Assembly (NCBI GenBank): GCA_964403795.1
Contig: CAYOHP010000012.1
Coordinates: forward strand, 1-64,000
Direction of reading: 5' to 3'
Origin: CAYOHP01 sp964403795 [NCBI: uncultured bacterium]
GTDB lineage: Bacteria; Muiribacteriota; UBA6191; CAZXTJ01
Length of the DNA stretch: 64,000 nt
The notes under the pieces were generated by a model, which was not told where the DNA came from, made no database searches, and saw only the letters and a program-made list of their open reading frames with translations. Position numbers and translations under genes: made by a program. This document shows positions 7,446 through 14,745 of this stretch, one piece after another. Positions within the stretch are counted from its first letter, which is position 1. The number at the start of each line of letters is the position of its first letter.

Positions 7446-9524
7446 CCCGTCCACCTTGGAGATGGCCTCGATCGACTGGTCGAGACGCTCCAGGGCGCGC
7501 TCCCGGTTCACGTAGTAGAGGCTCTTCAGGTACTCGGCCTCGTCCTTGACGTTGCGCCCGGTGTCCAGGGTCGGGAAGGTCTTGCTCGCCTTGTCGAGCT
7601 GCTCCACCCAGAGCGACAGGTACTGACGGCGCTCGTGGAAGTTGGTCTCGTTGGAGCGGACCTTGAGGAGCTGTCGCTTCTTCTCCGGGGTCAGGTTCTT
7701 GGCACTGGGAAGGAACTCGGACAGGGACCGCTCGAGCTTCTCCTTCTCGTCGGGAGTCATCCGGGTGAGCTTGTCCACGTAGCTCTTGGCGAGCTCCTTG
7801 AGGGGTGCCGTCTGGGGGCCCGTACCGCGGGGAGGGCGGGTGATGAACCGCTTGTCCTCGCTGGTGACCTCCTGCTCGGCGTTGTCGGGATCCGTCGCCA
7901 CGATCTGGTAGTGGTAGGTCGTGTTGGGCTCGAGTCCGTGGATCACGATCGAGTGGTCCAGTTCCCGCTTCTGCTCCGGGTTCTCCTGGATCCGGGTGTA
8001 GTCCCGGGTCCGGCCGATCCGGACCTTGGTGTCGGTTTCGAGGTTGGTCGACCAGCGGATGGTGACCTGGTTGTCCTTGCGGTCCACCACCTGGATGTCC
8101 CGGATCTTGATCTCGGGTCGGGTCTTGAACTCGTAGACCGACGAGAAGTACGGGCTCCCACCGTCGGCCGCATAGCTGAAGCCGAACCGGAAGAAGTACT
8201 TGGTGTCCGACCTCAGGCCCTCGAGCTTCTGGCGGAACTCGGTGAGGAGTGCCTGGCTGGGACGGGTCTGCTTCTTGTTGTCGGGGCTGGTGTAGAACTC
8301 GATGAACGAGTAGCAGGGGGCGTTGGCCTTCCAGGAGATGACGACCCGCTTGGATTCGACCTCCTTGGCCTGCTCTAGGAGCTTCAGGGGGATCTGGCCG
8401 ATGATCCCGAACAGGTAGAGGAGTCCGACCACTCCCAGGATCACGAAGGGTCCCAGCACTGCCGCCAGGCGGATCTGGGTCTCCCGCTGGGTGATGTCCC
8501 CGAAACCTCCGGTGAGGCTCTCGATGAAGGAAACGAAAGCCTGGCTCTGGAGCAGGTTGTCGATGGCCGAGACCCCCGAGATGGACTGGCTGCCCTGCTG
8601 GGGCTGGACCAGGCTCTGGGTGGCGCCTGTATAGCTCCCCGTGTAGGCCCCGGTCGGTCTCCCGTAGCCCGGGGCATCGACGTTCCGGCTCATCTGCCGG
8701 ATGTTCTGCTTGCGCTCGACCTTCTGGAGCTCCTTCAGGATCAGGTCGGAACTCTGGTACCGGGCCTCCGGGGCGCCGGCCAGGCACTTCATGATGAGGG
8801 CATCGAGGTCGGGGATGACCTTGTCGTTGTGCTTGGAGGGAGGGGAGATGTGGGCCTCGTAGCCCGACCCTCCGGCCTGGAAGGGGAGCTTGCCGGGGAA
8901 CGGGACGTTGCCGGTGACCAGCTCGTAGACGATGGTACCGAACTGGTAGATGTCGCTGCGACTGTCCACGTTCTCGTTCAGGAACAGCTCGGGGGAGAGG
9001 TAGCGCTGGTCCTTGAGCGAGGGGGCCGGGCGGTTCACCGACGACAGCTCCATGTCCTTACCCAGACCGAAATCGGTGAGGATGGCGTTGCCGCGCAGGT
9101 CGAACTTGATCGCCCCCGGCTTCAGGTCACGATGGACGATGCCCTTGTCGTGGATGTAGACGAGCGCCTTCAGGAGATCGATGGCGATCTTCAGGGCGTC
9201 CTTCATCTCCGGGGCGCCTTCCTTCTGCAGGCGGGAGGCGAGGTTGCCCGGAGCCAGGTACTCCATGACGTAGAAGTAGTAGCCGTCCTGCTCCCCGGAG
9301 TCGTAGATGGTGATGATGTTGGGGTGGGACAGCTTGGCGGTCGCCTGGCTCTCCCTCCGGAACTGCTTCACCAGCTCCGGGTCCTTGCCCTTGTCGGGCG
9401 GCAGGACCTTGACCGCGACTTCGCGTTCCAGGCCGACCTGGATGCCCTTGTAGACATCGGCAAGGACGCCGGACCCGATCTTCTCGGTGATCTTGTACTT
9501 GCCGAGGACCTGTCCGATCAGCAA
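7434..9524 (-). CDS. Membrane Ser/Thr protein kinase-like protein with two FN3 domains
   Basis: About 696 aa from TTG 9524; GTG 9539 and ATG 9590 are alternatives. Kinase domain: GSGVLADVYKG loop, Lys39 in EVAVK, HRDLKPGAI near 131-139, DFG at 151-153, and SPE for APE. The catalytic Asp133 is present, but the metal-binding Asn of HRDLKPxN is Ala138. Activity may therefore be weak or absent. A low-complexity stretch (GAYTGSYTGATQ) and one transmembrane helix (VLGPFVILGVVGLLYLFGII) follow. After these come two fibronectin-III-like units (ISWKANAPCYSF; VTIRWSTNLETDTKV with LEPNTTYHYQIVATD) and a charged helical tail. This fits a cytoplasmic kinase head with a periplasmic sensor half. The TTG start overlaps the stop of the small upstream gene, implying coupling. 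Confidence 0.88.
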   Translation of the reverse strand: MLIGQVLGKYKITEKIGSGVLADVYKGIQVGLEREVAVKVLPPDKGKDPELVKQFRRESQATAKLSHPNIITIYDSGEQDGYYFYVMEYLAPGNLASRLQKEGAPEMKDALKIAIDLLKALVYIHDKGIVHRDLKPGAIKFDLRGNAILTDFGLGKDMELSSVNRPAPSLKDQRYLSPELFLNENVDSRSDIYQFGTIVYELVTGNVPFPGKLPFQAGGSGYEAHISPPSKHNDKVIPDLDALIMKCLAGAPEARYQSSDLILKELQKVERKQNIRQMSRNVDAPGYGRPTGAYTGSYTGATQSLVQPQQGSQSISGVSAIDNLLQSQAFVSFIESLTGGFGDITQRETQIRLAAVLGPFVILGVVGLLYLFGIIGQIPLKLLEQAKEVESKRVVISWKANAPCYSFIEFYTSPDNKKQTRPSQALLTEFRQKLEGLRSDTKYFFRFGFSYAADGGSPYFSSVYEFKTRPEIKIRDIQVVDRKDNQVTIRWSTNLETDTKVRIGRTRDYTRIQENPEQKRELDHSIVIHGLEPNTTYHYQIVATDPDNAEQEVTSEDKRFITRPPRGTGPQTAPLKELAKSYVDKLTRMTPDEKEKLERSLSEFLPSAKNLTPEKKRQLLKVRSNETNFHERRQYLSLWVEQLDKASKTFPTLDTGRNVKDEAEYLKSLYYVNRERALERLDQSIEAISKVDGAGG

Positions 9525-9658
9525 GACGGCCCCCCGCACGACCAGAGCGCGGCCGCGGCGAGGGCGAGGATCGCCAGGCACAAGCGCCATCGGAGGGAGC
9601 GCCCGATCTCCGGATAGGAGAGGTACGACCAGGACTGGAGAAGGTGTTCGAGACCCAC
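9518..9658 (-). CDS. 46-residue single-pass membrane protein ahead of the kinase
   Basis: Starts at GTG 9658 with AGGAGG six bases upstream, the best ribosome site in this neighbourhood. It encodes 46 aa: an aromatic N-terminus (LLQSWSYLSYPEIG), a basic RSLRWR, one hydrophobic helix (LCLAILALAAAALW) and a C-terminus ending in two cysteines. The stop overlaps the proposed TTG start of the kinase-like gene (bases 9518-9524), typical of translational coupling. It may be a membrane partner of the kinase or a leader that sets its translation. The family is not recognised. Without it, the strong ribosome site would have no gene. Confidence 0.6.
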   Translation of the reverse strand: MGLEHLLQSWSYLSYPEIGRSLRWRLCLAILALAAAALWSCGGPSC

Positions 9659-9699
9659 GACCTGCCTCCTGTCGCCACGGCTCGGGGACCGTGTTCTCC

Positions 9700-9705
9700 A
9701 GTGTA
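9700..9705 (-). promoter_or_regulatory. -10-like TACACT for the small-membrane-protein/kinase operon
   Basis: TACACT within GTCGTCTACACT, about 40 bases before the GTG at 9658. The 12 bases are identical to those ahead of the TPR gene at 5848-5859. The -35 is not clear. Confidence 0.4.
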
Positions 9706-9794
9706 GACGACCGACAAGTCGATTTCGGACGATTCCGGAATCGACCAGGGAAGGAACCCGGTCCGGATGCCCGGAGATCCGGAGGTGGGGAGGC

Positions 9795-11051
9795 TCAGAC
9801 CATGGGCTTGCCGCCCCTGAGCGCTTCCTCCTCGGTCCGGAAGATCTCGGTCAGGCGGTTGAAGCGGGTGATCCGGAGCACGTTCAGGATCTGCTCCGAG
9901 GGGTTGCTGAGGGCCATGCTGATCCCCCGGCCCCGTGCCTCGTTGAAGATGGCCGCCAGGGATCCGATCCCGGAGGAATCGAGGAATCCCAGGCTCGAGA
10001 GGTTGAAGACCAGACGGCGGTGCTCCGGTCCGATGGTCCTGAGCACGGCGACCCGGAAGCTCTCGCTGTTGAAGATCGCCAGGTCCCTCGGGACATGCAG
10101 GATCAGGATGTCGCCGTGGGTCCTGACCTGGGGCACTCCCGCGGCAGGATCGCGGGCGGGTCGGGCCGGAGCCGTGGGGGGGGTCGTCGGGGCCGGAGGG
10201 TGGGCCACCGGCGATGAGGTCCGGGCGCGACGGCCTTCCAGGTGGATCTCGAGGTCACGGCTGGCCGCGATCGTGTCGGGGAAGATCTCCCTGGCCTTCC
10301 CCAGCATCGCCTCCACCTCGTGGTCCATGTGGTAGGGGTCGTGGTGGAAGAGGACCAGCTTCTTCGAGCCCGCCATCTTCGCCATGGTGGCGGCGTCGTG
10401 CCAGGTCGAATGGCCCCAGCCCTGCTTCCCCGCTCGGTACTCGTCGGGGGTGAACTGGCAGTCGCAGATGAAGAGGTCGGCGTCGCGGGCAAGGTCGATG
10501 ACCTTCTGGTCGAGTCGATCGGGATAGGGCTCCGTGTCCGTGCAGTAGGTGACGATCCCGTCCGGGGCCTCGATCCGGTAGCCGTAGCACCCCTGGGGGT
10601 GGTTCAGGTGCCCGGAGGTGACCCGGACCCCCTCGATGTCGACGCTTTCCTCGAGCAGCTCCACGAACTTGAAGGAGCCTGGCATATCCGACATCTCGAT
10701 CGGGAAGTACAGGCTCCCCATCTGGCCGCGCATGCTGTCCTCGAGCCGGCTATCGGCCCGGAAGGCTCCGTAGATGTGGAAGGTGTTCCCGGGGACGAAG
10801 GCGGGCCGGAAGAAGGGAAAGCCCTGGATGTGGTCCCAGTGGAAGTGGCTGAGGAGGATATGCCCGACGCCGCTGAACTCGGGGTCGGTCATCAGGCTGG
10901 CTCCCAGCCGCCGGATCCCGGTGCCGGCGTCCAGGATGATCAGGGTGCTGCCGATCCTGACCTCGACGCACGAGGTGTCGCCTCCGTAGCGGATGGCGTC
11001 CGGATCGGAGATGGGGATCGAGCCCCGGGTGCCCCAGAATTTGACCCTCAA
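9795..11051 (-). CDS. Metallo-beta-lactamase-fold hydrolase fused to a STAS domain
   Basis: 418 aa from ATG 11051. The N-terminal 280 residues are a metallo-beta-lactamase-fold hydrolase: MRVKFWGTRGSIP, LILDAGTG, and the di-metal motif SHFHWDHIQG at about residues 68-77. Further His/Asp ligands occur at SGHLNHPQG, CTDTEP and LFHHDP. This subgroup resembles phosphodiesterase-like proteins found with signalling genes. After a Pro/Ala linker, the last 110 residues are a STAS (anti-sigma-antagonist-like) domain with LSSLGFLDSSGIGSLA, including the usually phosphorylated serine. The start overlaps the stop of the upstream PP2C gene by four bases (ATGA), so that phosphatase is the natural candidate to dephosphorylate the STAS serine. 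Substrate of the hydrolase half unknown. Confidence 0.88.
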   Translation of the reverse strand: MRVKFWGTRGSIPISDPDAIRYGGDTSCVEVRIGSTLIILDAGTGIRRLGASLMTDPEFSGVGHILLSHFHWDHIQGFPFFRPAFVPGNTFHIYGAFRADSRLEDSMRGQMGSLYFPIEMSDMPGSFKFVELLEESVDIEGVRVTSGHLNHPQGCYGYRIEAPDGIVTYCTDTEPYPDRLDQKVIDLARDADLFICDCQFTPDEYRAGKQGWGHSTWHDAATMAKMAGSKKLVLFHHDPYHMDHEVEAMLGKAREIFPDTIAASRDLEIHLEGRRARTSSPVAHPPAPTTPPTAPARPARDPAAGVPQVRTHGDILILHVPRDLAIFNSESFRVAVLRTIGPEHRRLVFNLSSLGFLDSSGIGSLAAIFNEARGRGISMALSNPSEQILNVLRITRFNRLTEIFRTEEEALRGGKPMV

Positions 11052-13339
11052 CGGCCCATCCCGTTCCCGGTGACGGCGCTGCGGTTCAGGCCGGGCCTGG
11101 GGGCCACGGCCTGCAGGTCCGGCTTCACCCGGACGGTCACGAAGGTCATGTCGTCCTGGAGCTGGTTCGAGCCGACGAAGTCGGTGAGCCTGCGATAGAC
11201 GCCCTGGGTGATGGACTCGAGGGGTTGGGTCCGCTCCGACAGCACCGATTTCTGGAGCCGTTCCAGGTCGTACATGTCACCCGTGGGGGACTGGGCTTCG
11301 ATGACTCCGTCGGTGTAAAGCACGAGGAGATCTCCCGGGTGGAGCTGCCTGGTCTCTTCCATGTAGTTGAAATCGTCCACCAGGCCAAGCGGGAACCCGC
11401 CGGTCTCCAAATTCTCGAATTGCTCCGAACCTTGTGGCAGGAAGAGCGGATAGTTGTGCCCGGCGTTCGAGAACACGAGCGACATGGAGCGGGGGTCGAG
11501 GATGGCCAGGAACATCGTGATGTAGCGGGCGGCCTGGGTATCCCTGCGCAGGAAGCGACTGGTCCTGGCCAGGATCTCGGACGGTGCGGAGGTGATGGTG
11601 GAGAGGATCTGCACCAGGCTCCGGCCCATGGCCATGACCAGGGCCGAGGCGATGTCATGGCCGGCCACGTCGGCGATCACGACCATCATCCGACCGTCCG
11701 GGAGCGGGATGAAGTCGTAGTAATCGCCCCCGACCCGGTTGGCCAGGGTGTAGGTGGCGGCGAACTCGAAGAACTGGCTCTCGGGCATGGTCCGTGGCAG
11801 GAGGAGTTCCTGGACCTTCTGGGCGTCCTCGATCTCGCGATTCAGCTTTTCCTGCTGGAGCTTGGACTTGAGCAGGTTGAACTTCTCGATCGAGGCGGCG
11901 GCCAGGTTGGCGAGCGAGGAGACGATCTCCAGGTCGTCCTCCCGGAAGCCTTCCTCGGTCTCGGAGTTGACCAGGTTGATGATCCCGAACACCTTGTCGC
12001 CGGAGACCAACGGGACCGACATCAGGTTCGAGATGGCCTCATCGCGGGGACGGGTGCTGCGGAACCTCGGATCGCTGGCGCCCTGGTTGGCGATGATGCC
12101 CTTGCGGGCGGCCACCGCCGCGCCCGCCACGCCCTCGCCCGGGGCCAGGACCACGGGGTCCCGGAGCAGCGGATCCGAGCCGGTCACCAGACGGGTCAGG
12201 TAGCCGTTGAGCTTCCGCTCGTACATCATGAGGCTGACCCGCTCGCACTTCACGGCCGAGCGGCTCTGCTCCAGGATCGCCCGCAGGACGGACTCGATGT
12301 CGGGCGCCATGTTGAGGTGGCGGCTCGCCTCGTAGAGGGCCGAGAGCTCCCCGAGCTTGCGGTCCAGCTTCCGGTTGGTCTCGATGATGCTCTGGAGGCT
12401 CTTCTGGAGCTGGACGTTGGTCTTCTCGAGGAACTCCTGGTTGGTCCGCAGGTCGGCCGTGAGACGGGCGTTGTCGATGGCGATGGCGGCCTGGTTGGCC
12501 AGGGCCGAGAAGAACGAGGAGTCCTCCTCGGTGTAGTAGCGGACGCTCTCCCGGGCGTCGATGTAGAGGCATCCCAACAGCTTGTCGGCGCAGCGCAGCG
12601 GGGAGCACATGATCGACAGGATCCGCTGGCTGATGATGGATTCGGACTGGTAGCGGGGGTCCTCCGCCACATTGGTGGAGACCAGGGTCTTCTCCTGCTC
12701 GATCACCTTGCGGGCGAAGGACCCGGAGTAGGTGAGCGTCTCCCCGTCGAGGAGGTCCCGCTCCATGTTCTTCGAGTAGGCCGGGACCAGCTGGCGGTTC
12801 TCGTCGAGCAGCATGATGAAGCCGCGGTCGGCCTGCATCAGGTTCAGGACCTTCTCGAGGATCTTGTCGAGGACCTGATCGGTGTCCGCGATCCGGGCCA
12901 GCTGGGCGCCGACCTCGATCAGGGCCTCGAGCTCCCGGACCGTCTTCGGGAGGTCCTTGTGGTAGATCCGGGTGGTCTGGTCCAGGCTGTCGGCGCGACG
13001 GTCGGAGGGCTTGGACTGGTGTTCCGCCCACTGCTGGACCTTGATGTCGTCGAGCCGGTCGAGCCACAGGAGGGCCGCGTAGCCCCCCAGGGAGATGGTG
13101 TCGCCATCCACCAGGACCCGCTCCCGGACCTGCTCCTTGTTCACGAAGACGAAGTTGGTCGAGTTCTGGTCCTGGACGAGGTAGTCGCCGCCCTTGCGGA
13201 CGATCTGGGCGTGTTTCCGGGAGATCCCCTTCAGGGCGACCACCACGTCGTTGTCCTTGCGGGCTCCGATGGAGAGCGAATCCCCGACCGCATGCGGGGT
13301 CGTGGTCCCGTCGGGATGGAGGAGGACGACGAAGGGCAT
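11048..13339 (-). CDS. FHA-GAF-GAF-PP2C (SpoIIE/RsbU-type) phosphatase
   Basis: 763 aa from ATG 13339. Order of domains: an FHA fold at about 1-100 (SIGARKDNDVVV, ISRKHAQI, STNFVFVNKEQ) that binds phosphothreonine peptides; a GAF domain at about 150-300; a coiled-coil (NQEFLEKTNVQLQKSLQSI); a second GAF at about 350-500; a short helical linker; and a SpoIIE/RsbU phosphatase at about 530-755. The phosphatase has GGDYYDFIPLPDGR, VIADVAGHD, FSNAGHNYP and LYTDGVIEA, so its metal-binding Asp residues are present. It should dephosphorylate a STAS partner in response to ligands bound by GAF and phosphoproteins bound by FHA. No Shine-Dalgarno lies before the start, although a good promoter does. It is coupled by ATGA to the MBL-STAS gene. 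Confidence 0.92.
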   Translation of the reverse strand: MPFVVLLHPDGTTTPHAVGDSLSIGARKDNDVVVALKGISRKHAQIVRKGGDYLVQDQNSTNFVFVNKEQVRERVLVDGDTISLGGYAALLWLDRLDDIKVQQWAEHQSKPSDRRADSLDQTTRIYHKDLPKTVRELEALIEVGAQLARIADTDQVLDKILEKVLNLMQADRGFIMLLDENRQLVPAYSKNMERDLLDGETLTYSGSFARKVIEQEKTLVSTNVAEDPRYQSESIISQRILSIMCSPLRCADKLLGCLYIDARESVRYYTEEDSSFFSALANQAAIAIDNARLTADLRTNQEFLEKTNVQLQKSLQSIIETNRKLDRKLGELSALYEASRHLNMAPDIESVLRAILEQSRSAVKCERVSLMMYERKLNGYLTRLVTGSDPLLRDPVVLAPGEGVAGAAVAARKGIIANQGASDPRFRSTRPRDEAISNLMSVPLVSGDKVFGIINLVNSETEEGFREDDLEIVSSLANLAAASIEKFNLLKSKLQQEKLNREIEDAQKVQELLLPRTMPESQFFEFAATYTLANRVGGDYYDFIPLPDGRMMVVIADVAGHDIASALVMAMGRSLVQILSTITSAPSEILARTSRFLRRDTQAARYITMFLAILDPRSMSLVFSNAGHNYPLFLPQGSEQFENLETGGFPLGLVDDFNYMEETRQLHPGDLLVLYTDGVIEAQSPTGDMYDLERLQKSVLSERTQPLESITQGVYRRLTDFVGSNQLQDDMTFVTVRVKPDLQAVAPRPGLNRSAVTGNGMGR

Positions 13340-13374
13340 GGGAGGCGGGAGGGAGCGGCCCTCCCGACCGGGCG

Positions 13375-13403
13375 AGTGTAACTTGGGTGCCGGACCCGCG
13401 CAA
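13375..13403 (-). promoter_or_regulatory. Sigma-70-type promoter of the PP2C/MBL-STAS operon
   Basis: Read on the minus strand: TTGCGC (13403-13398), a 17-base spacer, TACACT (13380-13375). Transcription would start near 13368, giving a leader of about 29 bases with no Shine-Dalgarno. Confidence 0.5.
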
Positions 13404-13499
13404 GGAGCGGGCCCAGGGGGCGAGATCGGCATCACGGCGGGCGTCACGAGGGATTTGCCGGCGCCCCAGGGAGGGGGACCGACGGGTTCCCGGGCGTGC

Positions 13500-13505
13500 T
13501 AGACT
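13500..13505 (+). promoter_or_regulatory. -10-like TAGACT for the SRP RNA
   Basis: TAGACT preceded by GTGC ends 11 bases before the first base of the outer SRP RNA stem. The -35 region (GGGACC/GACCGA) is poor. Confidence 0.4.
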
Positions 13506-13516
13506 CCCGGTCCTCA

Positions 13517-13729
13517 GGGGCCGTGCCCTCGGAAACCACCAGCCGGTCCGCGTCCGGGCCGGGCACGTGGTGTCGAAGGTCGGGTCCGTGGGTGGCGAGG
13601 CGCCTCGAACCAGGTCAGGTCCGGAAGGAAGCAGCCTTAAGAGTCCCGCCTCGGGTACCTGCGGAGTGCCCGACTGGAGCCAACGACCCGGATGCCGAGC
13701 GGTCCCGCTCGGTCCGGGGGCACGGCCCC
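13517..13729 (+). ncRNA. ffs: Signal recognition particle RNA, extended form
   Basis: The conserved domain-IV core GGTCAGGTCCGGAAGGAAGC with its GGAA tetraloop lies at 13613-13632, followed by AGCC. Pairing supports the fold. GUCGGG (5' arm) pairs with CCCGAC (3' arm), UCCGUGGGU pairs with ACCUGCGGA, and CGAGGCG pairs with CGCCUCG. An outer 16-bp stem, 13517-13532 with 13714-13729, is complete apart from one G-U pair. That gives about 213 bases, roughly twice E. coli 4.5S RNA. Whether the extra length folds into a true Alu domain I cannot tell. Exact ends are inferred from the outer stem. The RNA binds Ffh and targets membrane proteins to the Sec machinery. Confidence 0.93.
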
Positions 13730-13730
13730 G

Positions 13731-13960
13731 TTCTCCTTTGCAGCTCGGGCCAAGGCCCTCGCTCGCGGACGGGCTCCGCCTCCGCTGCTCCCCCGGGGTG
13801 AACCCGGGGCGCTCCGCCTCCGCCCGTTCTCCTCTGCAGCTCGGGCCAAGACCCTCGCTCGCGGCGGGCTCCGCCTCCGCTGCTCCCCCGGGGTGAACCC
13901 GGGGCGCTCCGCCTCCGCCCGTTTCGCGTTGCAGCTCGGGCCGAGACCAGCGCTCGTAGA
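13731..13960. repeat. Tandem repeat of 95-96 bp, two full copies and a degenerate third
   Basis: Copy one is 13731-13826 and copy two 13827-13921; they differ at only a few bases. A partial, diverged third copy runs from 13922 to about 13960. Each full copy contains GCAGCTCGGGCCAAG, GGGCTCCGCCTCCG and a 7-bp hairpin (CCCCGGG, GTGAA, CCCGGGG). The array begins right at the 3' edge of the SRP RNA. No coding frame through it looks real. Confidence 0.85.
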
Positions 13961-14178
13961 CGGTCCGTGGGGGCTACGTCCTCAGGGGGGCGAGCGGCCC
14001 CCTGGGCTCTGGCTTCCCCCCCGTGACCGGCGAGGCGGGGAATCAGTACCAGGACCGCGCAGAAGCCGCGGCCGATCACGCTCGATCCGGCCCCGACGAG
14101 CCCAGGGCTCCCCCGCCTCGCGGGGGGCCCGGGGGGAGCCCCTCCGTGCTTACACGAGAGTCCCCCCGTGACAAATAC
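13961..14178. other. Gene-free stretch rich in G+C hairpins
   Basis: No gene recognised. It holds several strong G+C stems, for example CCCCCGC/GCGGGGG at 14110-14126 nested inside GGCTCCCCC/GGGGGGAGCC. There are two direct copies of TCCCCCCGTGAC. Together with the tandem repeats it makes a 450-bp non-coding stretch, the longest in the window. Confidence 0.6.
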
Positions 14179-14212
14179 GAGAGCCCGGCTCCCCGAGGGT
14201 TGCCGGGCTCTC
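14179..14212 (-). terminator. Rho-independent-like terminator after flgM
   Basis: An 11-bp perfect stem (GAGAGCCCGGC with GCCGGGCTCTC) and a 12-base loop, 25 bases downstream of the flgM stop. On the minus strand it is followed by GTATTTGT, a short U-rich tail. Confidence 0.65.
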
Positions 14213-14237
14213 TCACGTCACCAGGATCAGGTCCGGG

Positions 14238-14603
14238 TCAGTCCTCGTCAGCCATCAGGCCCGAGGCCAACAGGCGCTCGGCGACCGAACCGGGGTCGAC
14301 CGAGTACTCGCCGGAATCGATCCGTGCCTTGAGGTCGCGGATCCTCTGCTCCCGGGCCGGGTCGGTAGCACCCAGCACCAGTCGCACGTCGGACTCGAGC
14401 TGCTTTTGCTCGATGCTCCGATGGAGTTCCCCGTATCCTGCCGCCGAAACTTCGGAACTCGATCCCGTGCCCTTGGTGGCATGGGTCGCAGTCGAAGCGC
14501 CGGTGGCTCCTACACCTTCGGTTCCTCGTACGTCTCCCGTTCGCTCGGTGAGCTTCTTTACGAGGGAGCGGATCGAATCGAGCCGCGTATCAGAGACTTT
14601 CAC
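14238..14603 (-). CDS. flgM: FlgM-like anti-sigma-28 factor
   Basis: 121 aa from GTG 14603 with GGGGAGG six to seven bases upstream. FlgM binds and inhibits the flagellar sigma factor FliA until the hook-basal body exports it. The N-terminal half is low-complexity and Gly/Thr/Ser-rich, as in naturally unfolded FlgM proteins. The C-terminal half carries the sigma-binding helices ending IRDLKARIDSGEYSVDPGSVAERLLASGLM, matching the FlgM pattern (R.. I..G.Y.VD....A..LL). No other flagellar gene is in the window. The upstream neighbour is a comF-type gene, the same pairing as in Bacillus (comF-yvyF-flgM). A sigma-28-like promoter precedes it, fitting autoregulation. Confidence 0.82.
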   Translation of the reverse strand: MKVSDTRLDSIRSLVKKLTERTGDVRGTEGVGATGASTATHATKGTGSSSEVSAAGYGELHRSIEQKQLESDVRLVLGATDPAREQRIRDLKARIDSGEYSVDPGSVAERLLASGLMADED

Positions 14604-14657
14604 TTCTCACCTCCCCGGGTGGTCTCGTAGAAGAGCGGAATGTCCCTCCGCTCCTCC

Positions 14658-14684
14658 CTATCGACACCCGGCGGCGATCCGTTA
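14658..14684 (-). promoter_or_regulatory. Sigma-28 (FliA)-like promoter of flgM
   Basis: On the minus strand TAACGGAT, exactly 11 bases, then GTCGATAG. The FliA consensus is TAAAGTTT-N11-GCCGATAA, so 5/8 and 6/8 positions match with the right spacing. Transcription would begin near 14650, 47 bases before the flgM start. Confidence 0.4.
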
Positions 14685-14745
14685 TCCGACGCATCGCGGC
14701 GCACTCGGTGGGGAATCGGCGAACGGAGCACAAGTCCACCGAACC

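Noticed and set aside
13730-14178. Possible tRNA or other structured RNA in the gene-free stretch
   Set aside because: No T-loop GTTCGA-type motif or cloverleaf; only repeats and GC stems seen.
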